64,000 bases of DNA, from the NCBI RefSeq assembly GCF_013391635.1, contig NZ_JACAWU010000001.1, positions 496,001-560,000 on the forward strand. The letters are read 5' to 3'. Under the pieces are notes generated by a model. The model was not told where the DNA came from and ran no database searches. It saw nothing but the letters and a program-made list of their open reading frames with translations. Numbering within the stretch: the first letter of the stretch is position 1; each line of letters begins with the position of its first letter. The position numbers were made by a program, and so were the translations under genes. This stretch comes from Natronomonas gomsonensis (GTDB lineage Archaea; Halobacteriota; Halobacteria; Halobacteriales; Haloarculaceae). Shown here piece after piece: positions 12,653 through 20,596 of the stretch.

Positions 12653-15228
12653 TATCCGATGATAGCCCTCGGGACGACGAGTCTCACGACTCTCCCGAAA
12701 CGACAGACGCAGACGCACAGAATACAACCAATAGTAACGACGAAGCACTCGATCTCGACGGAGATATCGGTGGTTCTGTCCCTGAAGACGCAACTGGGGA
12801 TGAGGATGAGACGACGATGCAGGACGTCGCGGATTCATTCGACCAACTCAACGAAGAAGACGACGATGAAGAGACGAGTCTCGCCACGTCAAACGAGTTC
12901 GAAGAGCGGGTCGAGGAAGCAGTCGAAGACGAAGACGGGAGCGTACCGTTCAAACAGCTCAAATTCCAGCTGGCCCACGAACTCGGTGAAGACCCCGACG
13001 ACGTCGATGAAGCGTTGAACATCGTCGCGTCGGTGAACGACGGCGATGTGGTCGGGGTGATGTCTGCATCAGCCCGAGCGATGGGTAACGGCGAAAAAAC
13101 GTGGGAAAGCGTACGCTTCGCGTACAAACGCCAACCGTATGACATCGGTGCCGAGGACATCCGCACCGACGGAGACGCGACGGAGTGGGCGCGCGAGAAA
13201 TGCGTTGACTTCATGAACGAGAAGTACGCGTGGATGTACCTCGTTGACAAAACCCAAGGAATCAAAGAATTCTATTGGTACGACCCCTCAGTCGGGTATT
13301 ATCGAGAGGATGCGAAAGACCGGATCGGCGCGTTGATGGACGAGAAGCTGGGCCGGCACAGCAACACCCACGAGGTTAACGAGGTCGCACGGAAACTCAG
13401 GGATGCGAACAAAGTCACGTCGGTTGACGGCGTGAACGCGGGCGATGCGCCGCTGCGTTGCGTGAAAAACGGCGTGTTGAACATCGAGACGTGGGAACTA
13501 CACGAGCACGACCCAGAGTATCGGTTCACGCGTCGGCTGAACGCTCGCTGGGTGCCAGATATCGATACGTCCCGGGTCGAAGAGTACCTGGAGGACATCA
13601 CGAAATGTGAACAGGATGCGAAAGTCATCGCGGAGATGATGGGTGATGTGCTGACGAAGCATTACCGCCGGCAGTGGTTCGCTATGTTCTACGGCGAAGG
13701 GGCGAACTCGAAGTCGCTGTTGATGAACTGTCTGCGGTACACTATCGGCGACGAGAACGCATCGAGCGAGTCGCTTCATGATGTGGCGAGTACACGGTGG
13801 AGCAGTGCGATGATGGCTGGCGGTACCGGCGCGTTGGCGAATATTGACCCGGAAATCCCGGATTCGACGATTTACGACGCGAGCGAGATTAAGAACAACA
13901 CCGGTAACGATGCGACATCGCACGAACGGAAAGGAAAAGACAAGTTCAGCGCGGTGAACACGGCAAAAATGCTGTTCGGAATGAATGGTGCGTCGAAATT
14001 TGACGAAGAGAAGCGCGCTGTCGTTCGGCGTATCAAACCGATTCATTTGCCGTACACGTACCTGCCGGAGGGCGAGGTAGACGATGATGATGACTACCAG
14101 AAGGTACGTCAGCAGGATCTCGAAGAGGAGTTGACGTCGGATGTTAATCGTGCTGCGTGGTTGCAAGTGATGGCCGACGGACTCCGGCGTCTACGCGAAA
14201 ATGACGGGTTCTCGTACGAGCAATCGCAGCAGGAACTGTTCGATGAGTATCAGGCAACGGCTGATACGTTCTGGTCGTTCCAGACGGAATGTCTGCGGAA
14301 CGTGCGCACCACACACAACGACACCGACCGCCCGATATACCTGACGTTCAACGAAATCTACAGCGCCTACTCATCCTACTGTCACGAACGTGACGAGCAG
14401 CCGATGGATGAAGGTGACCTGGCGAAGGAACTGAACAAAATCGGGAGCTTGGATATCGAGAAGTATCACCCTGCAGACGCCGATGGAGCGAATTCGCGGA
14501 AATTCCTCGCGTTCACCGATACCGGGTTCGAGCACGCGATTACTTCGACACAGAAGCGTTTCGCTACGCGTGTTGATGACGTTGATGTCCCGAGTATGGA
14601 TTCCGAGGATGATTCGGACGACGATGATAGTGGTGAGGGTCTGCGTGCTGCACTCACGACGGCCATTACCCAGCTCGGTAACAGTCATGGGCGTGGTGCG
14701 CGTCTCGGTGAGATTCTCAATCGGAACGAGGTGGATGTTGACTCCGTCGAGGAGTTGAAGGCGGAACTGTTGGACGGTGTCGTAGATGGTACGTTCGAGA
14801 TGACTGACGGTGGTAAATACCTCGTCGCCTCCGACGGCTCCGACGACTCCGACGACTCCGACGACGACAGCGGCGGTGGCGACGATGGTGACGATGGTGA
14901 TAGCGGCTCGCCAGCCGGCAGTGGCGAAGATAACGACGATGACGATGGTGTTGACACGGACGATGTGTCGGGAGCGTCGTCACGCGCGTCTCAGAGCGAT
15001 GGCGAGAACGACCGGTCATCAGTCGAGTCTTGGGTGCTGCAGACGGTGCGCGCCGCCGGCGAAGACGGAATCAATACCTCCGTGCTGATTGGGAACGCCA
15101 CCAGCGAAACGTCGTACTCGTCTGAAGAGGTTAAGGCGGCCATCAAGACTCTCCGCAAGGACGCCGTGATCTACCTTCCCCAGAAGGACGTTCTCGAAGT
15201 GACTGAGGAGGTGAAGAAGGATGAATGA
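12649..15228 (+). CDS. replication primase/SF3 helicase (P4/D5 family)
   Basis: An 859-residue protein expected to open and prime the element's origin. The first ~110 residues are acidic and disordered. A middle domain (about 165-300) has the D5-N-like pattern (AYKRQPYD, YWYDPSVGYY, GALMDEKLG, LRCVKNGVLNI). The SF3 helicase ATPase has a Walker A of the GEGANSKS form (349-356), then SSAMMAGGTGALANI, YDASEIKNNTG as the Walker B/C area, and MLFGMNGASKF with the conserved Arg-rich KRAVVRRIK. After about residue 640 comes a long Asp/Ser linker, then a C-terminal winged helix (SWVLQTVRAAGEDGI). This is the only recognisable replication gene of the element, placed right after the origin-like block. 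It overlaps the next gene by eight bases. Confidence 0.87.
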   Translation: MVSDDSPRDDESHDSPETTDADAQNTTNSNDEALDLDGDIGGSVPEDATGDEDETTMQDVADSFDQLNEEDDDEETSLATSNEFEERVEEAVEDEDGSVPFKQLKFQLAHELGEDPDDVDEALNIVASVNDGDVVGVMSASARAMGNGEKTWESVRFAYKRQPYDIGAEDIRTDGDATEWAREKCVDFMNEKYAWMYLVDKTQGIKEFYWYDPSVGYYREDAKDRIGALMDEKLGRHSNTHEVNEVARKLRDANKVTSVDGVNAGDAPLRCVKNGVLNIETWELHEHDPEYRFTRRLNARWVPDIDTSRVEEYLEDITKCEQDAKVIAEMMGDVLTKHYRRQWFAMFYGEGANSKSLLMNCLRYTIGDENASSESLHDVASTRWSSAMMAGGTGALANIDPEIPDSTIYDASEIKNNTGNDATSHERKGKDKFSAVNTAKMLFGMNGASKFDEEKRAVVRRIKPIHLPYTYLPEGEVDDDDDYQKVRQQDLEEELTSDVNRAAWLQVMADGLRRLRENDGFSYEQSQQELFDEYQATADTFWSFQTECLRNVRTTHNDTDRPIYLTFNEIYSAYSSYCHERDEQPMDEGDLAKELNKIGSLDIEKYHPADADGANSRKFLAFTDTGFEHAITSTQKRFATRVDDVDVPSMDSEDDSDDDDSGEGLRAALTTAITQLGNSHGRGARLGEILNRNEVDVDSVEELKAELLDGVVDGTFEMTDGGKYLVASDGSDDSDDSDDDSGGGDDGDDGDSGSPAGSGEDNDDDDGVDTDDVSGASSRASQSDGENDRSSVESWVLQTVRAAGEDGINTSVLIGNATSETSYSSEEVKAAIKTLRKDAVIYLPQKDVLEVTEEVKKDE

Positions 15229-15574
15229 GGCTGCCGTTGACCAGGTCTGGCTCCACCAGTTGGGTCGAGCGGAGGGTATCGAGTCGCTGATTGACGAGGA
15301 GTTGCTGGCCGATGACGAGAATGTGGAGGGAGTTGCGAGTCGTGATAGGGATGCGACGTTGCGGTCGGAGTATGTGCGGTGTGAGTGGTGTGGGAGCGAA
15401 GATACGGACTGCCACGGCCCCGAGGGTGAGCCTCTGTGCCAGGAATGCTACGATGATTGGAATGATGCCTTGCCGGAGCTCTGTTCGCGGTGTCGGCATT
15501 ATGAGGCTGTCACGGAGGACGGTGAGTGTGAGCGGTGTCGTGATGAGCCGCCTGCTGAGGCATTCCATCCGTAG
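15221..15574 (+). CDS. 117-residue multi-Cys zinc-finger protein
   Basis: Its ATG lies within the last eight bases of the primase gene, so the two are translationally coupled. The N-terminal 45 residues form an acidic helix. The rest has four Cys pairs (CEWC, CQEC, CSRC, CERC) interleaved with His, enough for two zinc sites. It could be a replication accessory or regulatory protein. T-rich sequence after the stop (CTTATCACTTTTTTATC) looks like an archaeal terminator. Confidence 0.65.
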   Translation: MNEAAVDQVWLHQLGRAEGIESLIDEELLADDENVEGVASRDRDATLRSEYVRCEWCGSEDTDCHGPEGEPLCQECYDDWNDALPELCSRCRHYEAVTEDGECERCRDEPPAEAFHP

Positions 15575-16159
15575 CCGATAGTCGTTCTTTCGTTTCTTAT
15601 CACTTTTTTATCATAGCGTTGTCGGTCGCAAACCGACCTCCACTCTCGCTTCCGGTGAACCCCATCGTTTCCAGTCCACATTTTCTTGCATCATCCACTA
15701 TACCTTGAGATAGATACCCGACCATGCAAGGGGGTGTTCAGGGAGCTTTGGGTGGTCTCGATGCGTCAGGTCGTCAGATATTGCTTCGATAACGATATAT
15801 AAAAACTGTATACAAAAAGGGCGGGGTCTAAAAGGTAGTTATCGATGGGTAGCAGCGTTGTCTGTGTTGTTCTGGGTATGTTTGAGGGGTGTGGGAGGGG
15901 CGGTTCGAGAAGGGAGTGTCGCTGATCGTGTCGATGGCCGGTGGTGAAACAGGGTGTAGTGTGCTGCTCGCGTGGCGAGACCTGTGGTCACTCCGGTAGT
16001 GGATATACGACGAACTCGGTAGGGGCTTCGTCGTATATTCTCAGTCCGAATCGTTGAGAAGATTTTGATAGTAAATGTTGTTGACACAACCAATTGTTCT
16101 TACCAACTCTGCGTCGGCATGGTTGAAGCAGAATTCGCCGAAACGGAGAGTGAAGAACA
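15575..16159. other. non-coding stretch with a strong TATA box
   Basis: A T-rich probable terminator at 15,590-15,615 is followed by about 180 bases with no gene, then a strong TATA-like element GATATATAAAAAC (15794-15806) reading right. Only tiny non-descript frames lie between it and the 45-residue gene at 16160, so a long leader or a small RNA from about 15,830 is possible. Minus-strand frames here are Ser/Arg-rich shadows. Confidence 0.45.
15794..15806 (+). promoter_or_regulatory. strong TATA-like box
   Basis: GATATATAAAAAC is the best TATA match in the right part of the element. A transcript would start near 15,830 and run toward the small hydrophobic-peptide gene at 16160. Confidence 0.45.
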
Positions 16160-16297
16160 GTGAACCGACCCAACATACCCGAGATGCTGGAGATACCATC
16201 GCTACCGGACAAGGTTCCGGAGTTCGTCGGCGACATCATCGGCAGCCTCACCGAGGCCGTTCCTTTCATTCTCGATACACTCGTAGCGCTGGTATAG
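16160..16297 (+). CDS. 45-residue hydrophobic/amphipathic peptide
   Basis: GTG at 16160 opens a 45-codon frame: a Pro-rich start (IPEMLEIPSLPDKVP) followed by a hydrophobic helix with regularly spaced acids (FVGDIIGSL, AVPFILDTLVALV). Its reality is supported by a diverged paralogue 363 bases downstream (16547-16660). There, most changes at protein level are conservative (I/L/V and D/E exchanges), although one codon became TAG. It may be a membrane-associated peptide such as a small virion, lysis or toxin-like protein. It resembles nothing I can name. Confidence 0.55.
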   Translation: MNRPNIPEMLEIPSLPDKVPEFVGDIIGSLTEAVPFILDTLVALV

Positions 16298-16382
16298 AGG
16301 GACGAGAAGCGTCTCACGTACACATTCGCCCTTGGTTCAACGCGGTGGTTCTTTGTTGCCGACGACCTATTTCTCGCTACCA

Positions 16383-16613
16383 ATGGTGGAGTCGCGTGCG
16401 GAGCGAGTGGTCAATCGACTCTGGACGATTTACAGCGAGGAGTATTCGCCGTTCCCAGCGGAGAACATCGGTGGCGAAGCAGGAGAGGATACTTCGATAA
16501 ATTCTGTACAGACTCAGAATGACTACTGGCAGAAGACCTCCCCGACATGCCTGATATGCCGTCGCTGCCAGACGCAGTTCCCTAGTTCGTCGGCGACCTC
16601 CTCACCAGCGTGA
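16383..16613 (+). CDS. doubtful small frame between the two peptide copies
   Basis: ATG 16383 opens a 76-residue frame. Its first ~50 residues look protein-like (VESRAERVVNRLWTIYSEEY, then acidic residues), but its end runs out of frame over the second peptide copy and becomes Ser/Cys-rich. It may be a decayed or truncated gene. Weak evidence. Confidence 0.22.
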   Translation: MVESRAERVVNRLWTIYSEEYSPFPAENIGGEAGEDTSINSVQTQNDYWQKTSPTCLICRRCQTQFPSSSATSSPA

Positions 16614-16660
16614 CCGACGCTGTTCCGTTCGTTCTCGATACACTCGCAGTACTGGTATAG
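16547..16660 (+). pseudogene. paralogue of the 45-residue peptide with an in-frame TAG
   Basis: The frame from ATG 16547 aligns along its length with the 16160 peptide: MPSLPDAVP, then TAG (16583-16585) where the first copy has GAG, then FVGDLLTSV and AVPFVLDTLAVLV. The DNA after the stop is also alike (AGAGGGNCGAGAAGCGTCTC), so a whole unit was duplicated. It is either a pseudogene or an amber codon that is read through. Confidence 0.6.
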
Positions 16661-16750
16661 AGGGTCGAGAAGCGTCTCGCATACACGTTCACCCGTGATT
16701 CAGCATCGAAGAAGTAGAGTTCAGAGTCGATGAACTAATTCAGCATCCAG

Positions 16751-18241
16751 TCACTCGACACCGAGAGGGTCAACCGTCTCAACAACCTCACCGTCACCAG
16801 TCACCACGGACAGCAACCCCTCATCCGTACGGCGGAGATACAAATCGTCTCCATGCTCGGTTAGCGTGCCGAAAGACACGGACACACTTCGCTCCCGGTC
16901 ATCATTTTCGTACGGTAGCGAGAGAGGCACCGTATCGGAGTCCGCCGGCGAAACCGAACCCATCAACGAATACCCGACAACCTCCTCAATTTTATCTTGA
17001 TGACGCGTACGGATAGACTCTGGCAGGTCTTCCGGTCTCGATGCGATCTGTGTTGGATTATCCAACAATTCCGTAGCCAGCCCGTCATCCTCGCCGTACG
17101 TGTCGATGTACTCGACGAACCAGTCAGGCCGCATCTCCATATCGATTTGTTGACCGCACTGCGGGCAAAACCGCATCCCGGTATCGATGGACACGTTGCA
17201 GTTCGGACAACTCTCGATGGCCGACACGGTTTGCGTCTCGCGCTCGGTCTCGATGCCGAACGTGTCCAAGATTTGCGTGTTGATATCGTCTCCCGTCAGA
17301 TGCTCGTACCGTTTTAGCTGCCCTGACTCGCGTGCCCAGCCAGCTCGATACTCAATCTCGCGGTCAGACATGCCGCGGAGTGCCCAAATCGTGACTGCGG
17401 AGTGCTTCAGGTTGTGAGGGTGCAGTTTTCGCTCTGGGATGTCTGTATCCGCAGCTAACCGGCGCATTCGGCGGCGAAAAGCGGGTGGGCTGATGGAGCC
17501 GTCGTCGTCCGGGTTATCGGGGTCATAGTGCCTACCAATTTTGTGGAATAGCGGGGCTTCGGGGTCGTCCGGGCGTGGGTGTTCCGAGCGGAGATAACTG
17601 CGGATGTGGCCGGAGCTGGTTGTTGCGACGTGTGTGCGCCCACCGCTTCCTTTCTGCCCGAGTGCTTCATCGTTCAAAGTGACTTCGCCGACGCGAGCAC
17701 CCTCTTCGAATTCGAAGTCTTTCACGCGGAGCGAGCATAATGCTGCGACGCGCAGACCGAGGTCGAGCAGGGCTGAGAACATCGCTTGGTCACGTAAGCG
17801 GTTGCTGGCTTCGTCAATCAGGGTGCGGGCTTCTTCGAGTGATAGGATGTCGTCTTCGTCGATTTTACCCCCGGAATCGTCTTCTGCCAAGCCGATATCG
17901 TCCTTCTCTGCAGGGGTTTCATCCACTTCGACGAGAAAGGCGCGAACCGCTTTTTGCCAATTTCGCTTCGTGCCTGACGACCAGTCGCGTTCTTCTTCGA
18001 TTCGTGCGAGTGCAGCTGTCCAGTCGTATTTTGTTGCTTCAGATATCGGGACATCCAGTTCGCTTTGTAGTGTGAGTAGACGTCCGAGGTAACCGAGAGT
18101 GGTGGAGTCAGCGTTGCTATCGCGGAAGTTCGTCAGCCAGTATTGCAGTTTTTTGCGGTCTTCACGTGGGATATTCCCCAAGTCTTCGATGCGGGATTCA
18201 AGCCTACTTTTATCGTTGTTAGGGTCGTTGACGTTGGGCAC
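16751..18241 (-). CDS. tyrosine recombinase (integrase) with zinc ribbon
   Basis: A 496-residue site-specific recombinase starting at GTG 18241. The N-terminal SAM-like core-binding domain spans about 10-115. The catalytic domain follows (about 130-325) with Arg164 (LGLRVAAL), an HNLKH box (276-280), Trp302 (AGWA) and the nucleophile Tyr312 (LKRYEHL). The usual HxLRH arginine is Lys279, and the last catalytic His is Trp, as tolerated in many archaeal XerC/D-like integrases. A zinc ribbon (CPNC at 345-348, CPQC at 359-362) and an unusual ~130-residue C-terminal extension come after. It should integrate the element; it is the last gene before the GC shift to chromosome. Confidence 0.85.
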   Translation of the reverse strand: MPNVNDPNNDKSRLESRIEDLGNIPREDRKKLQYWLTNFRDSNADSTTLGYLGRLLTLQSELDVPISEATKYDWTAALARIEEERDWSSGTKRNWQKAVRAFLVEVDETPAEKDDIGLAEDDSGGKIDEDDILSLEEARTLIDEASNRLRDQAMFSALLDLGLRVAALCSLRVKDFEFEEGARVGEVTLNDEALGQKGSGGRTHVATTSSGHIRSYLRSEHPRPDDPEAPLFHKIGRHYDPDNPDDDGSISPPAFRRRMRRLAADTDIPERKLHPHNLKHSAVTIWALRGMSDREIEYRAGWARESGQLKRYEHLTGDDINTQILDTFGIETERETQTVSAIESCPNCNVSIDTGMRFCPQCGQQIDMEMRPDWFVEYIDTYGEDDGLATELLDNPTQIASRPEDLPESIRTRHQDKIEEVVGYSLMGSVSPADSDTVPLSLPYENDDRERSVSVSFGTLTEHGDDLYLRRTDEGLLSVVTGDGEVVETVDPLGVE

Positions 18242-18350
18242 GATAGTCGGTTGTTCTGGTAGAGGGGATTAGTACCTTTGCGACTCGAATCCAGGATGGA
18301 CTACTTCTTCCGACGCCACGTGTCGAGCGCGCCGTGCGTCCCGTCGATCC
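18242..18350. other. putative right boundary of the element
   Basis: GC and codon style change abruptly between the integrase start and the sugar dehydrogenase gene. A T-arm-like word (GACTCGAATCC, 18282-18292) lies here, but its flanks do not pair as a tRNA T-stem. No intact tRNA is present, and I could not find a matching direct repeat at the left side of the window. The true attachment core is unresolved. Confidence 0.4.
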
Positions 18351-19700
18351 TCACTCCGCCGCCGGTACGAGCCGGTGGACCGCTCCGTCCTCCGACCCCA
18401 ACCCGAGAACGTACACCTCGCCGTCGCCGTCCCGACCGAACGAGAGGATCCGCTGGAGACGCTCGTCTCCGTCACCGGCGAGAGAAATCGCCCGCGTCGG
18501 CCACGTCCGGCCCTCCCCCGGACGTGTCGCGACGAACAGCCGACCGTTGGCCTGCAGGTCGCCGAAGACGTAGGCACCGCCGAGCCCCTCGAAGGCCGAC
18601 CCGCGGTAGACGTACCCGCCGATGACGGAGATGCCACTGACGGGCGCGTCCGTGTGTGGATACTCGACGATTGGGTCGACGAGCGCCTCGCCACCTCGTA
18701 CGTCCGGCGGCGTCTCGGTCGGGCAGTCGTCGGCCTCGTAGCAGTGAGCGCCCTCGCGGACGTTCCAGCCGTAGTTGCCGCCCGCCGTGACGAGATTGAT
18801 TTCCTCGTAGCGGCCCTGTCCCACGTCGCCGACGAACAACTCCGCACCGTCGAAGGACATCCGATAGGGGTTGCGCAACCCCCAGGCGAAGTGTTCGTCG
18901 AGTCCCTCGGGGCCGACCAGCGGGTTGTCGTCGGGGACCTCGTACTCCCCGCGCTCGCCGGCGTCGACGTCGAGTCGGAGGATGCTGCCGAGCAGGTTCT
19001 CCCTCACGTCCTGTCCGTTGCCCCCGGCGACGCCGTCGTACCAATCCTCGACGTGACCCCGGCCCTGGTCGCCGCCGGCACCGCCGTCGCCGACGGCGAC
19101 GTAGAGGTAGCCGTCGGGGCCGAAGGCGAGGTCGCCGGCGTTGTGGTTGCCCTGCGGTTGGGGAATTTCGAGGACGGTCCGTTCGGAGTCGGGACGGACG
19201 CGGCGGCCGTCCTCGCGCACCTCGAACTCGGCGAGGACGAAGGTGTGGCTGTAGTTCGACGGCGACCCATCCCGCCGCGGAGAACTGTAGCGGACGAACA
19301 GCCGACGGGTCTCGGCGAAGTCAGGATGCAGTTCGATGCCGAGCAGTCCCTTCTCGCCGCCGAAGTCGACGGCCTCCCGGAGGTCGAGGAGCGGTTCCGA
19401 CCGGAGTCCCCCACTCCCGTGGACGTGGACGAGTCCCTGCTGTTCGGCGATGTATCGGCGGTCGGCCTCGGGCGAAAACCGAATATCGAGCGGGGCGTCG
19501 AGCCCCGAAGCGAGCGTTTCGAGCGCGAACGACTCGGGGAGGGCGGCGTCGGGCGTTCCGGCGTCCGACCCCGGTGAGTCCGTGCCGTCGTCGGGAGGCG
19601 TGCCGTCGCCGTCGGAAACAGCACCACAGCCGGCCGCGCCTACGGCGAGGGCGGTCGCCGATGTGGCGAGAAAGTGCCGTCGGGTCGGACCGTGAACCAT
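18351..19700 (-). CDS. PQQ-dependent aldose/sugar dehydrogenase-like lipoprotein
   Basis: From ATG 19700 (GTG at 19718 is possible) the product is 449 residues with a Tat signal (TRRHFLAT) and a lipobox ending AAGC, so it should be exported folded and lipid-anchored. The body is a soluble glucose/sorbosone dehydrogenase beta-propeller: SPEADRRYIAEQQG, GLLGIELHPDF, GNHNAGDLAFGPDGYLYVA, GLRNPYRMSFD, GGNYGWNVREG and VIGGYVYRG are all characteristic. It likely oxidises an aldose at the cell surface with PQQ and passes electrons to the membrane. It is transcribed alone toward the element boundary. Confidence 0.9.
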   Translation of the reverse strand: MVHGPTRRHFLATSATALAVGAAGCGAVSDGDGTPPDDGTDSPGSDAGTPDAALPESFALETLASGLDAPLDIRFSPEADRRYIAEQQGLVHVHGSGGLRSEPLLDLREAVDFGGEKGLLGIELHPDFAETRRLFVRYSSPRRDGSPSNYSHTFVLAEFEVREDGRRVRPDSERTVLEIPQPQGNHNAGDLAFGPDGYLYVAVGDGGAGGDQGRGHVEDWYDGVAGGNGQDVRENLLGSILRLDVDAGERGEYEVPDDNPLVGPEGLDEHFAWGLRNPYRMSFDGAELFVGDVGQGRYEEINLVTAGGNYGWNVREGAHCYEADDCPTETPPDVRGGEALVDPIVEYPHTDAPVSGISVIGGYVYRGSAFEGLGGAYVFGDLQANGRLFVATRPGEGRTWPTRAISLAGDGDERLQRILSFGRDGDGEVYVLGLGSEDGAVHRLVPAAE

Positions 19701-19744
19701 ACCCACAGTGTCGGCCACCGACGTATGAATCGTTCGGCGGGGAA

Positions 19745-20596
19745 TCAGCCGCTCGTGTTCGTCTCCAGCCGATAGTCCGGCGGCGGTAACTCGGGTGTCT
19801 CGATGCCCCGCTCCTCGAAGGCTTCGAGGCTCCGTTTGGTCACGTCGGAGGCGAAGGGGAACTCGTCCCTGAGGTCGTCGACGTAGGCTTTGCCGCGAAT
19901 CTTTTGATAGTAGGTCTCGTCGTCAACCAGCACGGTGACGGGGTAGTCGTCGTCAACGTACACGTACGGTGAGGTGACGATGGCCTCCTCGACGATGGCT
20001 TTCGCCCGGTCGATTTCGGCACCGGGCGCGATGCTCAGTTCGGTGACGACCATCATGTGTGGGCTGCCGGCGTTGGCGTTGCCGACGTTGGCGGTGAACA
20101 GCCGGTCGTTGGGAACGGCGACGGCGGTGTCGTCGGGCGTCCGCAACGTGGTCGACCGCAGGCCGATGGCGGTCACCTCGCCGTAGTCGTCGCCGATAGA
20201 CACCTTGTCGCCGACCTGAAACGGTTTCTCGAAGACGATGAACAGGCCGCCGAACAGCCCCGCGACGACGTCGCGGAGTCCGAACCCGAGTGCGGCGCCG
20301 AACAGCCCCGAGGCCGCGAGCAGTTGCGTCGAGTTCAGTTCCAGGAGGGGAACGACGACGACGTAGACGGCGACGGCGTAGACGAGGAGTCGAATCACCG
20401 GGATGAACATCTTGATGGTGATACGACGGGTCGGACTGCGTTCGGCGGTCGCCGACAGCAGGAACGTCAGAACGCGCGCGAAGACGTACGCGACGACGAA
20501 CACCAACAGCGCGTTGAGCACGATTGAGGCGTCGATGGCGTTGGCGAGTTGCTCCGGTGCGGCCGTCGCCGAGCCGTCCGACTGCAGCGGAATCAC
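19745..20596 (-). CDS. MscS-family mechanosensitive channel
   Basis: About 283 residues from GTG 20596, whose bases overlap the upstream stop (GTGA). It has three TM helices (about 20-45, 60-85, 92-115). The pore/TM3 region (AASGLFGAALGFGLRDVVAGLFGGLFIV) and the beta domain with FQVGDKVSIGDDYGEVTAIGLRST are standard for small MscS channels. It should relieve hypo-osmotic pressure in the cell membrane. The overlap with the ATPase/winged-helix gene upstream indicates coupled expression. A longer start at GTG 20608 is possible. Confidence 0.9.
   Translation of the reverse strand: MIPLQSDGSATAAPEQLANAIDASIVLNALLVFVVAYVFARVLTFLLSATAERSPTRRITIKMFIPVIRLLVYAVAVYVVVVPLLELNSTQLLAASGLFGAALGFGLRDVVAGLFGGLFIVFEKPFQVGDKVSIGDDYGEVTAIGLRSTTLRTPDDTAVAVPNDRLFTANVGNANAGSPHMMVVTELSIAPGAEIDRAKAIVEEAIVTSPYVYVDDDYPVTVLVDDETYYQKIRGKAYVDDLRDEFPFASDVTKRSLEAFEERGIETPELPPPDYRLETNTSG

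Noticed and set aside
15839..16383. Two minus-strand frames of 84 and 131 residues
   Set aside because: Ser/Arg/Pro-rich, unlike haloarchaeal proteins, and one is antisense to the 45-residue peptide gene that has a paralogue.
18275..18300. Possible tRNA 3' end at the element boundary
   Set aside because: The T-loop word is present but the 5 bp on either side do not pair and no acceptor stem or upstream tRNA body can be built.
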